Of a DNA stretch of 64,000 nt, positions 55,001-64,000 are shown in pieces; position 1 is the first letter of the stretch; each line of letters starts with the position of its first letter. The notes beneath the pieces are model-generated. The model was not told the DNA's origin, made no database searches, and worked only from the letters and a program-made list of their open reading frames with translations. Both the position numbers and the translations under genes were made by a program. This stretch comes from Mugil cephalus (lineage: Eukaryota > Chordata > Actinopteri > Mugiliformes > Mugilidae), in NCBI RefSeq assembly GCF_022458985.1, contig NC_061786.1, positions 24,194,474 to 24,258,473 of the forward strand. Direction: 5' to 3'.

Positions 55001-58000
55001 GTTTTCTCTGCAGCTCCATCAGTTTGGAGGTTTGATCTGAAACCATCAGAGAATTATTTCAACTCCAGTCACCTGTTACAGAAAAGACTTCTGTTGGTTT
55101 TTATCCTGAATGTCTGACTGTTTGAAACTTCTTCATGTGTGTTCTACATTGATGGTCACCAGGTCCTACAGAAAACTTTCATCTGTTCACGGTTCTTAAA
55201 ACAATCCTAATTAAGGTTGATCAAGAAGTTCCTCAGGGAACCTTGTTGGATCCTCTCAGTGTTGGTCTCAGTCTGTTTCCTAATAGATCCTGTCATGAAT
55301 AAACACATCAATATTAATATCTCCAGTCAGTGTGAGTCCTCCGTGAGTTACCTGTGTTTTCTGTCTTCAGGTCTTCCAGCTGTTTCTGGCTGACTCTCAG
55401 TCTGCTGAACAACTCTACACAGAAAACTAAAGGTTATCACGGAGTTCCTCAGGGAACCTTGTTGGGTCCTCTATAGCTTTAGTCTAGACCATCATTTACA
55501 TCCATATTCAGTTAGTTTGAAACACGTGTTCAGTCTCAGTCAGCTGATCGGTTGTGGACGGACTGATTGATGGACAGGTGGGTGGACGTACCTGTGTTCA
55601 CTTTATCCTGGAGACTCTCAGTCACGTTTTCAATGATTTTTAGAATAAATTGACTGCACATTGTTTCCCTCAATGCTGAAAAGTCTGTGGTCACATGACA
55701 CATCCCATGACACCGTCATACATGTTCAGGTGTAGCGTCATGTCATCTGTACCTGAGGAGTTGGTTTCCAGCTGTAGTAGCCGATTCTTCACATCTGACA
55801 GGTGTTCTTCCAGAGGTGACGATCTGCTGAGATCTGCAAAAAAAGATACATCTCATCACCATCAAAATGTGTCTGTGTCCACATCCTCAGATCAGAGAAA
55901 ACACTGAGGTGTCAACAGCTACATGTATTTACAGTGCTGAAAATTTTTTTTTGGATACTTAAGCTTTTACACAATGTCAAATATTATCATCAAAAATATG
56001 CATTAAAAAAACAATAAAACAAAATTCTTGACCGTTTCAATGTGTCAGTTCTCAACATTGTCGATATCAAAGTCAACAAATAACAGAGAATGTGTTCAAA
56101 GCTGAACAGAACCTAAATGCAGCATCAGATGATCAGATTAATATTTATTAGCAGCAGTAGAGCTCTAATCCTGGCTCCATGTTCCCACCAGCCTTTCACA
56201 CTGTTCACAGCTAATCTGCTCCCATTCTTCTTCAATTACTACTTTTAATTCTTCTAAATTCGTTGGTTTCCTCTTTGAAACAGACCTTTTGATTATCCAC
56301 CACAGATTTACAATGGGGCTCATTCAGGGGCCACTCTAAGACCTGGATCCTGCGCTCCTGCAGCCAGGTTCTAGTGGTCCTGGATCCTGCGCTCCTGCAG
56401 CCAGGTTCTGCTGGTCCTGGATCCTGTGCTCCTGCAGCCAGGTTCTACTGGTCCTGGATCCTGGATCAGGTTCTGCTGGTCCTGGATCCTGTGCTCCTGC
56501 AGCCTGGTTCTACTGGTCCTGGATGTGAGTCAATGGGCTTTATTTGGTAGAAACATCCAGTTTGGACCTGGACACAACAGAGCACGTGCAGAAGGGACCA
56601 TGTGGGTTTGGAGAACGAGCTGAATGTGTGATGACAGACAGTGAGATGAGCAACACCAGCAGCATCATGCATCAAAGCCTGATGCTGCCTCCACCATGTC
56701 TGACAGTAGCTACTGTCCATGCTGGAGATGATGCTTGGCCTGGCCTTCTGCGTAGCAGAACAGTAGCAGGAGGAAGATAAAGCTGGAAACTGGACTCATC
56801 TGACCACAGAATCTTCTTCCAGGTCCTGACTGTCCAGTCCTTGTGTTCTTGGGTCTAACCTCTGTCTCTCATTGATCAGGGGCTTCTTCACAGCCTTGTA
56901 GGACCTTAAGCCATGATCTAAACGTGCACCACGTACAGTGAGGCTGGAACACTGGACACCAGTTTGGTTTGACCACTGCTGCTGGAGCTCCTGTGATGTC
57001 ATTGGCTGGTTTCTCTGCACATGTGGATCAGGATGAGGTCATTGGTTGGACGCCCAGATGTTGGTTCGTCTGTATTCCTGCAGAGTGGATCCAGCTGATG
57101 AAGGACTGAATCTGTGCTTCCTGGTGATCTGGAGGCAGCTGGTCCTTCCTGGCTGAGAATCTGGATCTTAAGGCGTGTTTCCTGTGTTAGGTTCCTTATT
57201 TTAGTCTCTGAAGAACTTTCAAATGTTCTGGCTTTATATAGACAGGAAACACGGCAACAGAACATCGTGTCTATAAATAAAAAGCACGGCCTTCCTTCAT
57301 TTGTGGATCACTGGAACCAAACTGACCCAGTACTCAACATTTCTGATGGAGTTTTATGGAACCAATCAATTCTAAATTTCTGTTTTAGGATTTGTTTAGT
57401 ATTTTGTCTGTGACTGAACTAAAGGAAACTGCACTTGAAGACCCAAGAGTGATTCATGCATGGGGTGTTCAGCAACGTTTTTCCACCACTGTATGTATAT
57501 CTTTATATCTTTATATATATATATAAAGAGAGAGCAGCAGGTTAGCAGGACTCACCTGGTGTTGTCTTCAGTTCATCCAGTCGATGTTCAACTTTGTTCA
57601 GTCTGTCAGACAGAACTGACACATTTGCTGACTCAACTGAAACACATGACACAAACAAACCACAATAAAACTTTCGTGACGTGAATCTGACGTGGAACTT
57701 CATTAAAAACCACCTGAAAGTTTGGTCATTTGATCTAAATCACCTGAGCATCGCCTCTCGACCTCCATCAGTTGATTCTCTACAGAAACCAGTCGACCTG
57801 ATTGATCTGAGAGGAAACAAGCGTCAGATCAGATTTAATGGTTCTGTGGTTTTCAACGTTTTAAAAGGTGGGACTCACCTGTAGAGTTCCTCCTCAGCTC
57901 GTCCAGGTGCAGCTGACTGGAGTTCAGTTTCTTTGACAGTTCAGAGAATCGATCTGCAAAGAAAAACAACCGATAAACAAATGGATTGATTGACAGAAGT

Positions 58001-60902
58001 TGTTTGATGCAGTCGACTGAAGGTGGATAAACCAGAATGAACCACCAGCTGCAGAAGGAATGAATAAATTGATGAATGAGACTCAGACTCATCAATAAAC
58101 TAACTGATCACCTTCTGAGTTATTAATCAGCTGCTGCAGACGGATGTTCAGTTGACTCTCAGACTCATCAGGAGTTGTTGCAGATGAACTGTTGGACACT
58201 GGAAACTCTGCAAACAAAAAAATGACACATTCGACACAAGACGATGGACAAAGAACTGATCGATCAATGCAATCAGAGATATCTCAGATATCTATCGTTT
58301 TTTCAAGTGTCCTTAGTCTTTAAATCAGAGTCAGATCCCACAACTCCACAATGAAAGTTGCCTTACTGATCCCGTTAATCTGATCTTATTGAGGAAAAAC
58401 TTGCACCAGTTATGAACCACAAACTGACCTGAGATCTGTGTCCTCAGTTCCTCCATCAGACTTTCAGTGTTACACAGTCGAGCTGCCAGGACTAAAAACA
58501 CACAGACGCAACGATCAATGATATTGACCACTATTGATCACCATTGGTCACTATTGCATCACTTAGTACAACTCTAAATCTAGCTGCGCCTCTGAAAAGG
58601 AAGGTGATAAATGGAAGGAGGGAAGCTCCATGGTATAATTCACAGTTGAACGTTCAAAGCTGGAAAGAATTTGTCATTCCACTAGTTCTGAAGAAGCTCA
58701 CATTGCCTGGAAAGATAGTTTAACAACTTATAAAAAAACTCTCCGTAAGATTAGAACAGCGTATTATTCTTCATTAACAGAAGAAAACAAGAACAACCCC
58801 AGATTTCTTTTCAGCTGTAGCCAGGCTGACAAAGAGTCACAGCTCTGTTGAGCATCTATTCCTTCAGCCCTCAGCAGTAATGACTTCATGAGCTTCTTCT
58901 CTGATAAAATTGTTGCAGTAGAGATAAAATCCATCTGTCAAAGATGTAAGTACAGTGGCATTAGAAACCTCTGAAGAACCGAGTCAGTATTTGGATTCTT
59001 TCTCTCTAACTGATCTTCCTGAGCTCACTTGGGATGGCAATGGCTCAGTAGGTAGAGCGGGTTGTCCATGAACCGAAGGGTTAGCGGTTCGATCCCCCGA
59101 GTGTCCCATATGCCGAAGTGTCCTTGACACTGGTGTGTGAATGTGTGTGAGCGAATGGGTGGATGTGTCTCTGACTGTAAAAGCGCCTTGAGAACCTTTG
59201 AGTAGGTAGAAACGCTCTATATAAGAGCAAGACCATTTACCACTTCAGTTATTACAGCATCTAAACCATCAACTTGTCTTCTAGATCCCATCCCGACTAA
59301 GTTGCTCCAGGAGGTTTTTCCATTAATTAATACCTCCATATTAAATCAGATAAACTTATCTTTATTAACAGGATATGTGCCCCAGTCTTTTAAAAGACTG
59401 TAATTAAACCTTTACTTAAAAAACCCACTCTTGACCCAGATGTTTTAGCAACTATAGGCCAATTTCCAACCTTCCTTCTATCTCTAAAGTTTTGGAAAGG
59501 GTTGTTGTCAATCAGTTGGTTGATCATTTAAACAGGAATGGTTTGTTTGAAGAGTTTCAGTCAGGTTTTAGAGCTCATCATAGCACAGAAACCGCTCTGG
59601 TTAAAGTTACCAATGATCTCCTCATGGCTTCAGATGATGGACTTGTCTCTATACTTGTCCTGCTAGATCTCAGTGCTGCATTTGACACTATTGATGACAA
59701 TATTCTACTACAGAGACTTGAAAGTGTGATCACGATTACAGGAAGTGCAGTAGACTGGTTTGAATCATATCTGTCGGACAGATTCCAGTTTGTCCATGTA
59801 AACAACAACTCTTCTATATATACCAAAGTACCAAAGTAAAATACCAAATACTCTTTAAAAAGCCTCCAGTTGATTCGAAACGCTGCCCTTAGTTGTGCTG
59901 CTTTAGGCCCAGGCTGCAGGGGGACGATGCACTGAGGACATGTCCTCTCCTCTCTCTCATCAGCTGTGTGTTATATTACTACATCCTACATGTTTCCTTC
60001 AGCTTGATGTTTGTATCTATGACAGAAGTTAGTTTATCTAGTTTCCCCTGTTCTTCTTCTCTCTCTATCTTCTCTGGTTCTACCCGGCTGGTCTTCAGCA
60101 GATGGTTCCTCCATATGAGCTGGTTCTGCTCCAGGTTTCTTCCTGTTAAAGGGAGTTTTTCCCTCAGGCTGCTCTGGAGGTTTCAGGCTGGTTTTTGTGA
60201 AGCGTCTTGAGACAATTTGTGTTGTTATTGGCGCGATATAAATAAAACTGAATTGTATTGAATTATTGATCACCATTGGTCCCTATTGGTCACCATTGGT
60301 CACTGACCAGTGCTCTTCCTCCTCAGCTGTTCCACCGTGTTCTCGCTGGCCCTTAGTCTGGTCTGAAGGAACGTCAGCTGAGCGGCTACAGCTGCGAAGA
60401 CAGGACTCTTTATGGTTTATGATGAGTAAATGTTTAAATAAAGTTTAGAATGAGAAGCTCTTAATGATTTATAACTCAGATCAGTCTGTTAACTCTGACC
60501 TTTGCTCTGCTCCTCCACCTCCTCCACCCTTTGCATCAGTCTGGAGTTTATCTCTGTCTCCAGCTTCTTGTTGTCCTCTGTCCTCCTCAGCTGCTCTGTC
60601 TGTCCCTCCACTGTTTCCTGCAGTTGTCCCAGGCTTCGTCTCTGCTGCTCAGCCTCCACCTCCCTGTCCCTCAGCCGGCTCTCCAGGGTTCTCAGGGCCT
60701 GGCGTCGCTCCACCTCCTCCGACTTCATGCTCAGCACCAGCTCTCTCAGACCGAGCAGCTCGTCCCAGAGGACGGGAAGTTCCACCGCCTGGACGCCGTC
60801 CTGCTTCAGAACGTCACTGTCCTGCGGCCGGACAGAAGCCTCTGCCCATCCTTGACGGAAGGAGCAGCAGAGCAGCAGCAGAACCGAAGCAGTCGATTTC
60901 AT
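52064..60902 (-). CDS. Secreted coiled-coil C1q-domain protein
   Basis: A minus-strand gene of about 603 residues. Exons (5' to 3'): 60902-60500, 60391-60308, 58491-58429, 58207-58112, 57953-57879, 57806-57744, 57636-57556, 55833-55753, 55414-55352, 55036-54962, 54785-54723, 54260-54198, 54094-54011, 52998-52936, 52858-52814, 52742-52614, 52344-52064. Phases close exactly. The first exon encodes a hydrophobic signal peptide (MKSTASVLLLLCCSF) and a charged heptad region. Each middle exon is phase 1-1 symmetric and encodes 15-32 residues of helix with the pattern LxxRLxxxExxLxELxT. The last two exons form a C1q domain (VAFSAGLTNSGS, IFSKTIVNVGRAYNQ, GVFTAPVRGVYIFSF, YRNNQPITFNLDL, GFLLFTL). The domain suggests an extracellular trimeric protein of the fish C1q-like group. 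A specific name cannot be given. It is not in the human TYRO3-MGA-MAPKBP1 neighbourhood as I recall it. Confidence 0.88.
52067..52742 (-). other. C1q domain (two exons)
   Basis: Residues about 468-603 lie in exons 52742-52614 and 52344-52064. They include the aromatic framework of the family (VAFSAGL, GVFTAPVRGVYIFSF, GDRVQLSLPASY, FSVFSGFLLF). The domain ends exactly at the stop codon, as usual for C1q proteins. Confidence 0.92.
53055..53330 (+). mobile_element. Internally deleted Tc1/mariner fragment
   Basis: Starts CACTTTATTAGGTACACCTG, the end of a known vertebrate Tc1-like family, then jumps to a transposase-derived stretch (AACTGGAAACTAAGACTACA, ACTGGAAAAACGTTGCCTGG) translating to EDWKNVAWSDQS, matching the WSDES region of Tc1 DDE transposases. 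The core is missing and the frame is broken. Lies in an intron of the C1q gene. Confidence 0.75.
53310..53800. repeat. Unclassified repeat shared with 63240-63280
   Basis: A stretch (CCAGTCAAACCCCCGATCCT, TTCAAAAGGCAGCT) is nearly identical to 63240-63275 in the neighbouring gene. The surrounding sequence (GGTGTCTGCCGACAAATCTC, TATATAAGCTGTATATAAAC) has no coding capacity. Two copies in one window suggest an interspersed family. Confidence 0.45.
54660..55630 (-). repeat. Tandem duplication of two coiled-coil exons with introns
   Basis: 54660-55000 and 55290-55630 share about 340 bp: the 63 nt exon (54723-54785 and 55352-55414, encoding LFSRLRVSQKQLEDLKTENT in both), the intron text GGTTATCACGGAGTTCCTCA, TGATCGGTTGTGGACGGACT and the start of the next exon. 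The second copy of that next exon (about 55591-55630) is truncated and appears non-functional. Confidence 0.85.
55930..57493 (-). mobile_element. Degenerate Tc1/mariner transposon
   Basis: It is bounded by TACAGTGCTGAAAATT on the left and TTTTCCACCACTGTA on the right, imperfect inverted repeats flanked by TA. Internal text (CCCATTCTTCTTCAATTACT, CACCAGTTTGGTTTGACCAC) is the reverse strand of a Tc1-like transposase. It contains stops and a short local duplication (GGTCCTGGATCCTG units at 56340-56525), so it is inactive. It lies in the intron between exons 55753-55833 and 57556-57636. Confidence 0.85.
58550..60264 (+). mobile_element. 5'-truncated L2/Rex1-like LINE
   Basis: It contains reverse-transcriptase sequence (GFRAHHSTETALVKV, LVLLDLSAAFDTID, WFESYLSDR) in 59492-59839, broken by stops upstream, and a teleost LINE tail (TTAAAGGGAGTTTTTCCCTC, GGCGCGATATAAATAAAACT) ending TTGTATTGAATT. 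The 17 bp ATTGATCACCATTGGTC occurs at 58533-58549 and at 60265-60281, a probable target-site duplication. It is antisense to the C1q gene within its second intron. Confidence 0.85.
59031..59240 (+). mobile_element. tRNA-derived SINE nested in the LINE
   Basis: A box TGGCTCAGTAGGTAG and B box GGTTCGATCCC are spaced as in a tRNA-related SINE head. The tail CGCCTTGAGAACC with CTATATAAGAGC resembles LINE-shared SINE tails. CACTT at 59026-59030 and again at 59241-59245 flanks it, and removing one copy restores the LINE text. Confidence 0.85.
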
Positions 60903-61800
60903 CCTGGAACCAAAACCTGCAGCAACAGTCCAGCAGCTTAACACACTAATCCTAGACGGGGGAGGGGAGGGGGTCTACAATAATCAGGACTTGAAAACCA
61001 ACAAACATCCAACATTCAGTAGTTGAACTGGTTCATATTTTTAATCAATCATCAGACGACGCCTCAGGAGACAGCGACAGGACACATGGACACACCTGTG
61101 CAGACGTCTCATCAGGACACGTCCACAGAAATGAATTATCTCTAGAAAACCTGGATTGTTTTGAACCACAAGCTCTAGAGGCAGGACACCGGGTTGAATA
61201 CGTATAAATAAGTATAGATTATATTGATTATATACAAATATAAATAAAGATATATTATATTAATTATATATACATATGAATAAAGACATTCTATTGGTTA
61301 TATATGAATAAATGTAGCTTATTATGGTTATATTTAAAGAGTATAGAGAGGTACTTTTTTTCAAACCAAATGTGCAAATAATGCAGACGTGCTCACCCAC
61401 AGATCATAACGCAGAACAAGATTGTAGATTTAAATGAATGAAGTAGAAGGACACTGGGACAAGTAATCAACGACAAAAAGTAATAAATAAAGAGATCCAA
61501 CAGCTCCTTGTTATGACTGGTCCAGTTCCAACATGGCGTGTGTCTGTAACCACGTCTAAAGCAGGACATAATGTAACCTCACTATCATCAGTTCGTACTG
61601 AACTTGCTGTAGTTCATGCATCGACTCCTCGCTGCAGTAAAGTAAAACCTTGAAGCAAGTGTCAGTGACTCTGTCATTCTTGTTCAAAGAGTGAATCTGT
61701 AATAAAAATATATGCAATATTCCTCTTTAAACCACGAATCATCAAATTTAACATTTTTCACTTTTTAGAGTTCGTACGTGTTCATAACGAGCTGTATGAA
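60903..61800. other. Intergenic region upstream of the C1q gene
   Basis: AT-rich, with TATATTGATTATATA-type repeats at about 61205-61330. It should hold the promoter of the minus-strand C1q gene, but no decisive TATA or initiator was identified. Confidence 0.45.
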
Positions 61801-61823
61801 TTTTATAAAGAACTTAACTGTAG

Positions 61824-61980
61824 CCGCGTCATGACGCACAGCTGCAGGTTGAGGGCTGTACCCTCCTGCGTCATCACGCACAGCTGCAGGTTGACGTCTG
61901 TTCTCGGCTGTAGTCGTTAGATAGCAACGGTTAGCTTCAAGCGGACGGACTCTGTTACGGAGCTCCGTTACAAGCTTCAT
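61824..61980 (+). promoter_or_regulatory. Duplicated CRE-like promoter element
   Basis: GCGTCATGACGCACAGCTGC (from 61826) and GCGTCATCACGCACAGCTGC (from 61869) are two copies of one element. They are followed by TTGACGTCTG, a near-CRE. A CpG-rich stretch and the candidate first exon of the next gene come directly after. Confidence 0.55.
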
Positions 61981-61984
61981 CAAA

Positions 61985-62095
61985 CGGAATAAAATTTGTA
62001 TTAATGAACGTCGGAGCGAAGGAAGAGACAGTAGCGGGGCTCCAGACTCTCAGGACGGACCGTGGTCGCTGCCATCGGCCTGTCCTCCTCCTTCA
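61985..62095 (+). other. Candidate non-coding first exon of the 3' gene
   Basis: CpG-rich sequence ending CTCCTTCAG before GTTAGT at about 62096, a plausible donor. There is no long frame. The boundary at the 5' end is unknown. Confidence 0.4.
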
Positions 62096-63469
62096 GGTTA
62101 GTCAGGTAGTCAGGTTAGGCCTGTTAGCTGTTAGCTTCTGATGCTAAAACTTTGGTAGCTGAAACTGTGATATTAACAGACTTACGATCTGCTGTCTTCA
62201 CACATTTTTAATATTTTATGGAATGTCCACCTGTTGTTTTCCTTCATCTCTGCTACCTGTCAGTTAGCCATCGATGCTAGTCAGTTAGCCATCGATGCTA
62301 GTCAGTTAGCCAGGTGTTCAATGTCTTCAAACTGACACAGCTAGTAGGATGCTAGTTAGCTAGCACAGTCTGTCCTCTGGTTCCCTCCGGACCGGTTCTG
62401 GAAGCGAACTGTACCGGGACACGGAGCCGCTCTCCCCGGGCTCCTGGTACATGTTAGCCGGTAGCTGGTTGGAGGTGATCGGAGGCCTCGGTGGAGGCTG
62501 ATGGTGTCTGTCCGGAGCTGTTAGCTCCAGGTACGGGCTCGGCCTCAGCAGAAGGTCGGTGGGTTTGGAGGAGCTGCTGATGCTCCATCTGATATAATAT
62601 AATATAATGCAATATAATATAATAGTGGATCAATGTGATTAAGATTAAGAAAACCTTTATTTGTCCAACAGTTGATGAAATTGCAGTTTACAACCGCATA
62701 TAAGAGAGCAGGAAAAATATCAAGATTAAAAAGTGCAGGGTCTAAAGGATAAATAATAAAAAATAAAATGGAATAAAAAGATAAAAGCATTGGCATATAA
62801 ATAAAAAGCACAATGGAACAAAACTACGGGATTTTGAATTGCACAGATGGACCAGGTGTAACTGGGTTATGAAGTTTTACAGGGTAGTAAATAGTAGAAG
62901 TGATTATAGTTTATCCTCTGATTATATCAGCGACATTAACATAGTTAATGGAGTTTAAAACAAACAAGCCCTTTTATTGACATCAGGTTTAAATGGAGTT
63001 TAGTCTGTTTGACCAGAACCGGCCTGAACTGCCCGTCTCTAACTTATACCCCGTCACATCGAACATCCCGGGTCGACCTGCCTTTGGTGCTTTCACATCG
63101 CCAGAAGTCCCAGGTCGGATCTGCCGCTACGTCGACAACGTCGTCATTATGCATTAAAGCGCAGTACTTTGCAGGTAAACAATGGAGGACATGGTGTATT
63201 GTTTACCACGCTTTCAGTTTGTTAATGACCTGAAGAATGGGCCAGTCAAACCCCCGCCCTTTCAAAAGGCTGCTGATGTTAGAGCCCGCTATCGGCGAAT
63301 TAACTTGGTGTTAATTCTTAGCGGAAACCTTCACGTGTTTATGTCCTTCTCTGTGAATCTTGGCTCATCTTCAGTCAGTGTTTGATTCCTCATCTCCTCC
63401 AGAGTCGGAAAAACCTCCAACCCGATCATATATTTTAATATGTCCGTGTCTTGTTGTGTCTTGCTGCAG
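62096..63469 (+). other. Intron with retroelement tail
   Basis: It contains TCAGTTAGCCATCGATGCTAG tandem copies near 62265-62310, an AATAT microsatellite (62590-62625), a reversed retroelement tail (about 62635-62830, AACCTTTATTTGTCCAACAG) and the repeat shared with the C1q gene intron (63010-63280). Confidence 0.5.
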
Positions 63470-63609
63470 GTGTGCTGCGTTGTGTTCTCTTTGTGGTGGA
63501 GGTGGTGGTGCTATTGTCTGGTCCTGGTTCTGGTCTGGGAGGAGTCACCGTGAACGTCTAAGACATGTGAGGCCTCATCACCAGCAGCCAGTCAGCACGC
63601 AGCTTGGAG
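63470..63609 (+). other. Candidate 5' UTR exon
   Basis: It starts after CTTGCTGCAG and ends before GTAAAC. Joined to the next exon it has an in-frame TGA with no intervening ATG, so it appears to be leader sequence. Confidence 0.5.
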
Positions 63610-63711
63610 GTAAACACAGTCAGATGTTAGAAAAGGTTTAAAACTGACTACGACTCCTAGGATGCATTTCACCAACAATTCTTCATCTTCTTCTTCTCTT
63701 CCAGGAGCATC

Positions 63712-64000
63712 ATGCGCTCAGAGGTGCGTTTGGAAGCAGTTGCCGCTCAGACGTTGTCTCAGATGAACCAGCAGGGGGTGCTGCCGAGGACCTGCAGTGG
63801 TAACCACGGTAACGTCAGCCGCCTCCCACTCAGTATCATCTCCACCAACACGTTCCGCTGCAGAAGCGCCACCAACAGCACCGTGGTGGCGCTCCGGTCT
63901 GGCCCCGCCTTCGGGTTCCACCCCCCGCCAGTCTGTGACGACATGGAAATGATCCAGAGCGGCGCAGAGGACAGCGACGCCGTGATGGACATCTGGACCG
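63712..64000 (+). CDS. Unrecognised protein, N-terminal exon, runs off window
   Basis: The exon begins at 63705 after TCTTCTCTTCCAG and is open to the end of the window, giving at least 96 residues. The translation begins MRSEVRLEAVAAQTLSQ and includes RLPLSIISTNTFRCRS, RSGPAFGFHPPPV and DDMEMIQSGAEDSD. There is no signal peptide, membrane segment or known motif that I recognise. An in-frame stop lies upstream in the preceding exon, so 63712 is the first possible start. The CpG-rich promoter and even base composition suggest a real gene. Confidence 0.55.
   Translation, partial: MRSEVRLEAVAAQTLSQMNQQGVLPRTCSGNHGNVSRLPLSIISTNTFRCRSATNSTVVALRSGPAFGFHPPPVCDDMEMIQSGAEDSDAVMDIWT

Noticed and set aside
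55591-55650. An additional C1q-gene exon (copy of 54962-55036).
   Set aside because: Only the donor side is conserved; with the phase required by neighbouring exons the upstream part meets a stop, so I left it out of the coding chain.
59031-59130. Possible tRNA gene.
   Set aside because: A and B boxes are present but the sequence does not fold into a proper cloverleaf with an acceptor stem, and it continues into a SINE tail flanked by a target duplication.
59492-59839. A host reverse transcriptase-like gene.
   Set aside because: It is a fragment of a LINE with stops before it, a LINE-type 3' tail after it and target-site duplications around it.

Overview
The window is vertebrate nuclear DNA, almost certainly from a ray-finned fish. 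Coding exons are short and separated by GT-AG introns, many of them only 70-90 bp. Teleost-type repeats are present: Tc1/mariner, an L2/Rex1-like LINE and a tRNA-derived SINE. The gene order TYRO3-MGA-MAPKBP1, all on one strand, matches the order known from human 15q15. No prokaryotic, viral or plasmid genes were seen, and I found no convincing undescribed multi-gene system. The unusual feature is the amount and variety of tandem-repeat DNA inside otherwise conserved genes.

Layout on the + strand. 569-5051: the 3' end of a TAM-family receptor tyrosine kinase (tyro3), with one VNTR in an intron and one in the 3' UTR. 6725-7719: a CpG-rich promoter-like region with two perfect CREs, probably driving mga. 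10528-24811: a complete mga coding sequence (21 exons, phase-consistent, 2378 codons plus stop) with T-box, Cys-rich, DUF4801-like and bHLHZip parts. 25739-51382: a complete mapkbp1 coding sequence (about 31 exons, about 1756 codons or more). Its introns hold at least ten unrelated minisatellites or satellites, including a 6.5 kb A/C-only array and a 1.3 kb telomere-like array.

On the - strand, 60902-52064 encodes a secreted coiled-coil/C1q-domain protein of about 603 residues. Its middle is built from symmetric phase-1 exons (63, 75, 81, 84 or 96 nt), and part of it has been tandemly duplicated. Its introns hold two Tc1/mariner remnants and a LINE carrying a nested SINE. It converges tail to tail with mapkbp1, with about 160 bp between the two poly(A) signals.

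From about 61.8 kb a further + strand gene begins, with a promoter, two apparent non-coding exons and a first coding exon at 63712 that runs off the window. I do not recognise its product.

The genes do not form one pathway. TYRO3 is a cell-surface receptor for GAS6/protein S, MGA is a MAX-partnering repressor, MAPKBP1 is a JNK/NF-kB scaffold and the C1q protein is extracellular. Their adjacency is ancestral synteny. Exon boundaries were assigned by eye from splice consensus, reading phase and remembered family sequence; none has been tested against transcripts.
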